Below are positions 63,339 through 64,000 of a DNA stretch of 64,000 nucleotides, piece by piece; position 1 is the first letter of the stretch; every line of letters starts with the position of its first letter. The DNA is taken from the NCBI GenBank assembly GCA_947625495.1, contig CANQOQ010000005.1:19798-83797 (forward strand). Reading direction: 5' to 3'. The notes under the pieces are model-generated. The model saw only the letters and a program-made list of their open reading frames with translations. It had not been told where the DNA came from and searched no databases. Both the position numbers and the translations under genes were made by a program. This DNA comes from Candidatus Gastranaerophilales bacterium. Its GTDB lineage: Bacteria; Cyanobacteriota; Vampirovibrionia; Gastranaerophilales; Gastranaerophilaceae.

Positions 63339-64000
63339 ATGAAAAAATATATTAAAATAATTTGTTTAATATTTGGCATATTTTGTATATTTAATAATAG
63401 TGCATTTGGAGAAGAAACATTAATATTATTAGACTCCTCTGTGTCAATGCTTGAAAATTTAAACGGAACACCAAAATATTTGCAGGCAGCACGAGCAGCA
63501 AAAAATGTATTACAGAATATACCTCCCGATAAAAAAATAGGATTAAGAATAATAGGAATTAAGCCGGATGAATATTTATTTCAATATCTGCTCTCTCCGG
63601 AAAAACTATGTAGTGCTACAGAAATACTTAATCCCATAAGCACTAACAATATTGAAAATATTTCTTCATCACTTGATGCAATTATTCCTTTGGGTGTCAC
63701 TCCGCTTACATACAGCTTATCAACTGCAATATCATACGACTTTACAAAATCAAATGAATTGAAACATATTATATTAATAACTGACGGAGCTGAAAGCTGT
63801 AATGAAAATCCTTGCAATTATATAAAACAGATTATGCAAACGAGAAATGATATAAAAATTGATGTTATATCTTTTTCTTCAAATAAAGATGAACTTTCTC
63901 AACTAAAATGTTTAACTTCGGCCACTAAAGGTAAATTAGTTCAAGTTAACTCTGAAACAGATTTTTCATATGCATTTGAAAATATAATTAAAACTACACC
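63339..64000 (+). CDS. Secreted von Willebrand factor A domain protein, partial
   Basis: The first ~220 residues; the gene runs off the right edge. A signal peptide (MKKYIKIICLIFGIFCIF, ending near NNSAFG) is followed directly by a vWA domain. The MIDAS motif DSSVSM (DxSxS) is near residue 32, a Thr of the GVTPLT block near 120 and ITDGAESC near 147, so metal binding looks intact. Two cysteines close to each other (ESC and NPC) could form a disulfide. An extracytoplasmic adhesion or scaffold role is inferred. The start ATG lies 24 bases after the terminator of the previous gene. Confidence 0.82.
   Translation, partial: MKKYIKIICLIFGIFCIFNNSAFGEETLILLDSSVSMLENLNGTPKYLQAARAAKNVLQNIPPDKKIGLRIIGIKPDEYLFQYLLSPEKLCSATEILNPISTNNIENISSSLDAIIPLGVTPLTYSLSTAISYDFTKSNELKHIILITDGAESCNENPCNYIKQIMQTRNDIKIDVISFSSNKDELSQLKCLTSATKGKLVQVNSETDFSYAFENIIKTT

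Overview
This window is AT-rich and looks like a chromosomal segment of a diderm, non-photosynthetic relative of the Cyanobacteria, most likely a gut-type Vampirovibrionia/Melainabacteria (Gastranaerophilales). The envelope genes (TolC-like channel, beta-barrel porin, TonB-like protein, MsbA-like exporter) imply an outer membrane. Several genes have a cyanobacterial flavour: a DUF151 nuclease, a DprA-like Rossmann protein, a Tic20-like membrane protein, and a RecG with an N-terminal extension. No photosynthesis gene is present. The taxonomic call is an inference from gene content; there is no 16S rRNA in the window. I saw no tRNA, rRNA, CRISPR array, insertion sequence or prophage, and no gene-free stretch longer than 300 bases.

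Layout. 1-9.5 kb: transketolase N-terminal subunit (cut by the left edge), a WecG/TagA glycosyltransferase and pgi on the minus strand; then thiL, a 5'-nucleotidase and a tight Gfo/Idh-pgsA-trmL-nnrD-TPR series on the plus strand. 9.46-11 kb: a large-type SRP RNA, with its own promoter inside the end of eno, then eno. 11-18 kb: a Bax inhibitor-like membrane protein, an SGNH-like protein, a D-lactate dehydrogenase-like enzyme, three tandem paralogous radical SAM proteins with an unusual N-terminal cysteine cluster, and an unknown membrane protein preceded by a 24-codon ORF and a possible attenuator. 18-28 kb: rplI, small genes, map, adk, then secY-rplO-rpmD-rpsE detached from the rest of the ribosomal cluster, and the cell-wall cluster murC-murB-ddl-ftsQ. 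28-37 kb: a dicarboxylate symporter, a small cysteine protein, pheT, a CHASE2 adenylate cyclase and recG. 37-57 kb: envelope and polysaccharide genes (GT39, GT2, TolC-like, SIS isomerase-like, a RelA/SpoT-like protein, Tic20-like, porin, UXS-like epimerase, MsbA-like ABC exporter, a membrane-anchored GT5, a TPR-glycosyltransferase fusion), then rlmD, a TonB-like gene and pcrA. 57-64 kb: a DprA-like gene, an FAD oxidoreductase, an MnmC-like methyltransferase gene broken by one in-frame TGA and flanked by two copies of a palindromic repeat, a NarL/LuxR response regulator, a regulator made of four tandem GntR-type HTH domains, a 55-residue small protein and a partial vWA protein.

Most genes are housekeeping: glycolysis and pentose phosphate, peptidoglycan precursors, translation and protein export, and repair helicases. 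The less ordinary parts are the radical SAM triplet, the repeat-flanked MnmC-like gene with its internal UGA, the four-HTH regulator, the divergent RelA/SpoT-like protein, the GT5 with a membrane-anchored N-terminal region, and the leader-like structure downstream of rplI.
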